Shown: positions 23,548 to 24,074 of the stretch, piece after piece | Layout: the number at the start of each line of letters is the position of its first letter | Position numbering within the stretch: position 1 is the stretch's first letter | Source of the DNA: Saprospiraceae bacterium | Lineage (GTDB): Bacteria > Bacteroidota > Bacteroidia > Chitinophagales > Saprospiraceae | DNA: 24,074 nt | Assembly: GCA_029262975.1 (NCBI GenBank) | Contig: JAJCYJ010000304.1 | Coordinates: forward strand, 1-24,074 | Direction of reading: 5' to 3' | Notes under the pieces: model-generated | Database searches by the model: none | What the model was told of the DNA's origin: nothing | What the model saw: only the letters and a program-made list of their open reading frames with translations | Position numbers and translations under genes: made by a program

Positions 23548-23744
23548 TCGTTTTTAACTTCCATATTTCAAATTTCAATTGTAATTTCTTCAGGATTTAT
23601 TCCAGAATTTTCTGGATGGGGCATATCTATTTCTTTCGATGTTTATCGAGCTTTCATAGTATCATAACTTTCCTAGCTGTTGCAATAAATATTAAAAGAG
23701 GTCGGCAAGGAGATATTCTAAGAGCAGGTAGAATAGCGATATAG
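23548..23744 (+). pseudogene. Frameshifted fragment of a membrane protein
   Basis: The frame through 23548-23664 reads ...ISIVISSGFIPEFSGWG, ISISFDVYRAFIVS and then stops. The frame shifted by one continues with IITFLAVAINIKRGRQGDIL. Joined, they give a hydrophobic helix, a polar loop and a second helix with a basic end, as in a small membrane protein, whereas the single 77-residue frame from 23511 mixes coding-like and noise-like residues. The parent family is not recognised. It is judged a decayed gene rather than an active one. Confidence 0.3.
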
Positions 23745-23925
23745 ACAATTTCGCCCATAGCGCAACAAGGACATGCATAAGGAATCTTATCAGAAGTTAT
23801 GAAGACGATAAACCGACAAGTGTTCAAATTTCCTTACGACGAGACGATTCTTGAAGACTTCGTTTTGCCTTGGTCAAACCTGCTTTCTTAGATCTTAAAG
23901 AAATGATTCTATAACGGATAGACAT

Positions 23926-23956
23926 AAAAAAAGCCAATCCTATTCAGGATCGGCTT
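23926..23956 (-). terminator. Rho-independent terminator of the initiator tRNA gene
   Basis: On the - strand, five pairs (AAGCC/GGCTT), one mismatch and five further pairs enclose a four-base loop (23931-23956). A run of seven T follows (A at 23926-23932 on the + strand). It lies 5 bp past the tRNA 3' end, so it ends that transcript. Confidence 0.85.
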
Positions 23957-23961
23957 CATTG

Positions 23962-24034
<73 letters not shown>

Positions 24035-24074
24035 ATGTTATATTTCTTACCTCCAAATGCTCTAAAGCATCTTG

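Larger units (their letters stand above)
23348..23961. other. 614-bp region without an intact gene
   Basis: Apart from the decayed membrane-protein fragment (23548-23744) and the terminator at 23926-23956, I see only a 30-codon + strand frame at 23799-23891 (starting MKTINRQVFKFPYDETILED). That frame looks protein-like in composition but matches no family I know. Confidence 0.4.

Noticed and set aside
23511..23744. 77-residue frame taken as an intact gene
   Set aside because: Its first part is low-complexity and the coding-like signal changes frame near 23664, so it is better read as a relic.
24057..24070. Hairpin ATGCT-CTAA-AGCAT upstream of the tRNA as a terminator
   Set aside because: No T-tract follows on either strand and the window ends four bases later, so its role cannot be judged.

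Overview
The window is low-GC DNA that reads as a chromosomal segment of a member of the Bacteroidota, probably a marine or environmental lineage of the Saprospiria/Cytophagia kind. The evidence is a carboxypeptidase-regulatory-like domain followed by a SusC-type TonB plug in one secreted protein, AT-rich leaders without clear Shine-Dalgarno sequences, and enzyme versions close to those I know from that phylum. Species cannot be told from the sequence. Every protein gene is on the + strand; only the tRNA at the right edge is on the - strand.

Region 1 (1-519) is the tail of an amidohydrolase fused to a SnoaL/NTF2-like domain. Region 2 (864-11248) is the core of the window: a tryptophan-degradation cluster of ten co-directional genes. 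In order they are a 4-oxalocrotonate decarboxylase-like enzyme, an IclR-type regulator, tryptophan 2,3-dioxygenase, 3-hydroxyanthranilate 3,4-dioxygenase, ACMS decarboxylase, kynureninase, kynurenine 3-monooxygenase, a cyclase-family putative kynurenine formamidase, an ASPDH-like dehydrogenase and a 2-aminomuconate semialdehyde dehydrogenase. Together they can take tryptophan through formylkynurenine, kynurenine, 3-hydroxykynurenine, 3-hydroxyanthranilate, ACMS and aminomuconate semialdehyde to 2-aminomuconate. The usual bacterial RidA-type 2-aminomuconate deaminase is not here. In its place in the cluster sits a protein that resembles animal ASPDH, which makes it a candidate for the unassigned 2-aminomuconate step. 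This is the most interesting lead in the window.

Region 3 (11249-11673) is a non-coding block of chained small hairpins and imperfect repeats with compensating base changes. Region 4 (11674-15078) is one large secreted mosaic protein (VIT, VWA, carboxypeptidase-regulatory-like, TonB plug, TPR, DUF2135). It is followed by the decayed remains of a HigB toxin gene.

Region 5 (15424-19628) is a run of short, unrelated, co-directional accessory genes: a membrane-anchored MepA/LAS-type metallopeptidase, a membrane-anchored beta-lactamase-fold hydrolase, a multi-pass membrane protein, a secreted TonB-C-like protein and a QorB/NmrA-type reductase. One gap folds like an integron attC site, but no integrase is visible. 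Region 6 (19629-24074) holds an RluA-family pseudouridine synthase, a 1-kb gene-poor stretch with REP-like hairpins, a second beta-lactamase-fold protein with an altered YxN motif, a decayed membrane-protein fragment, and an initiator tRNA-Met with its terminator on the - strand.
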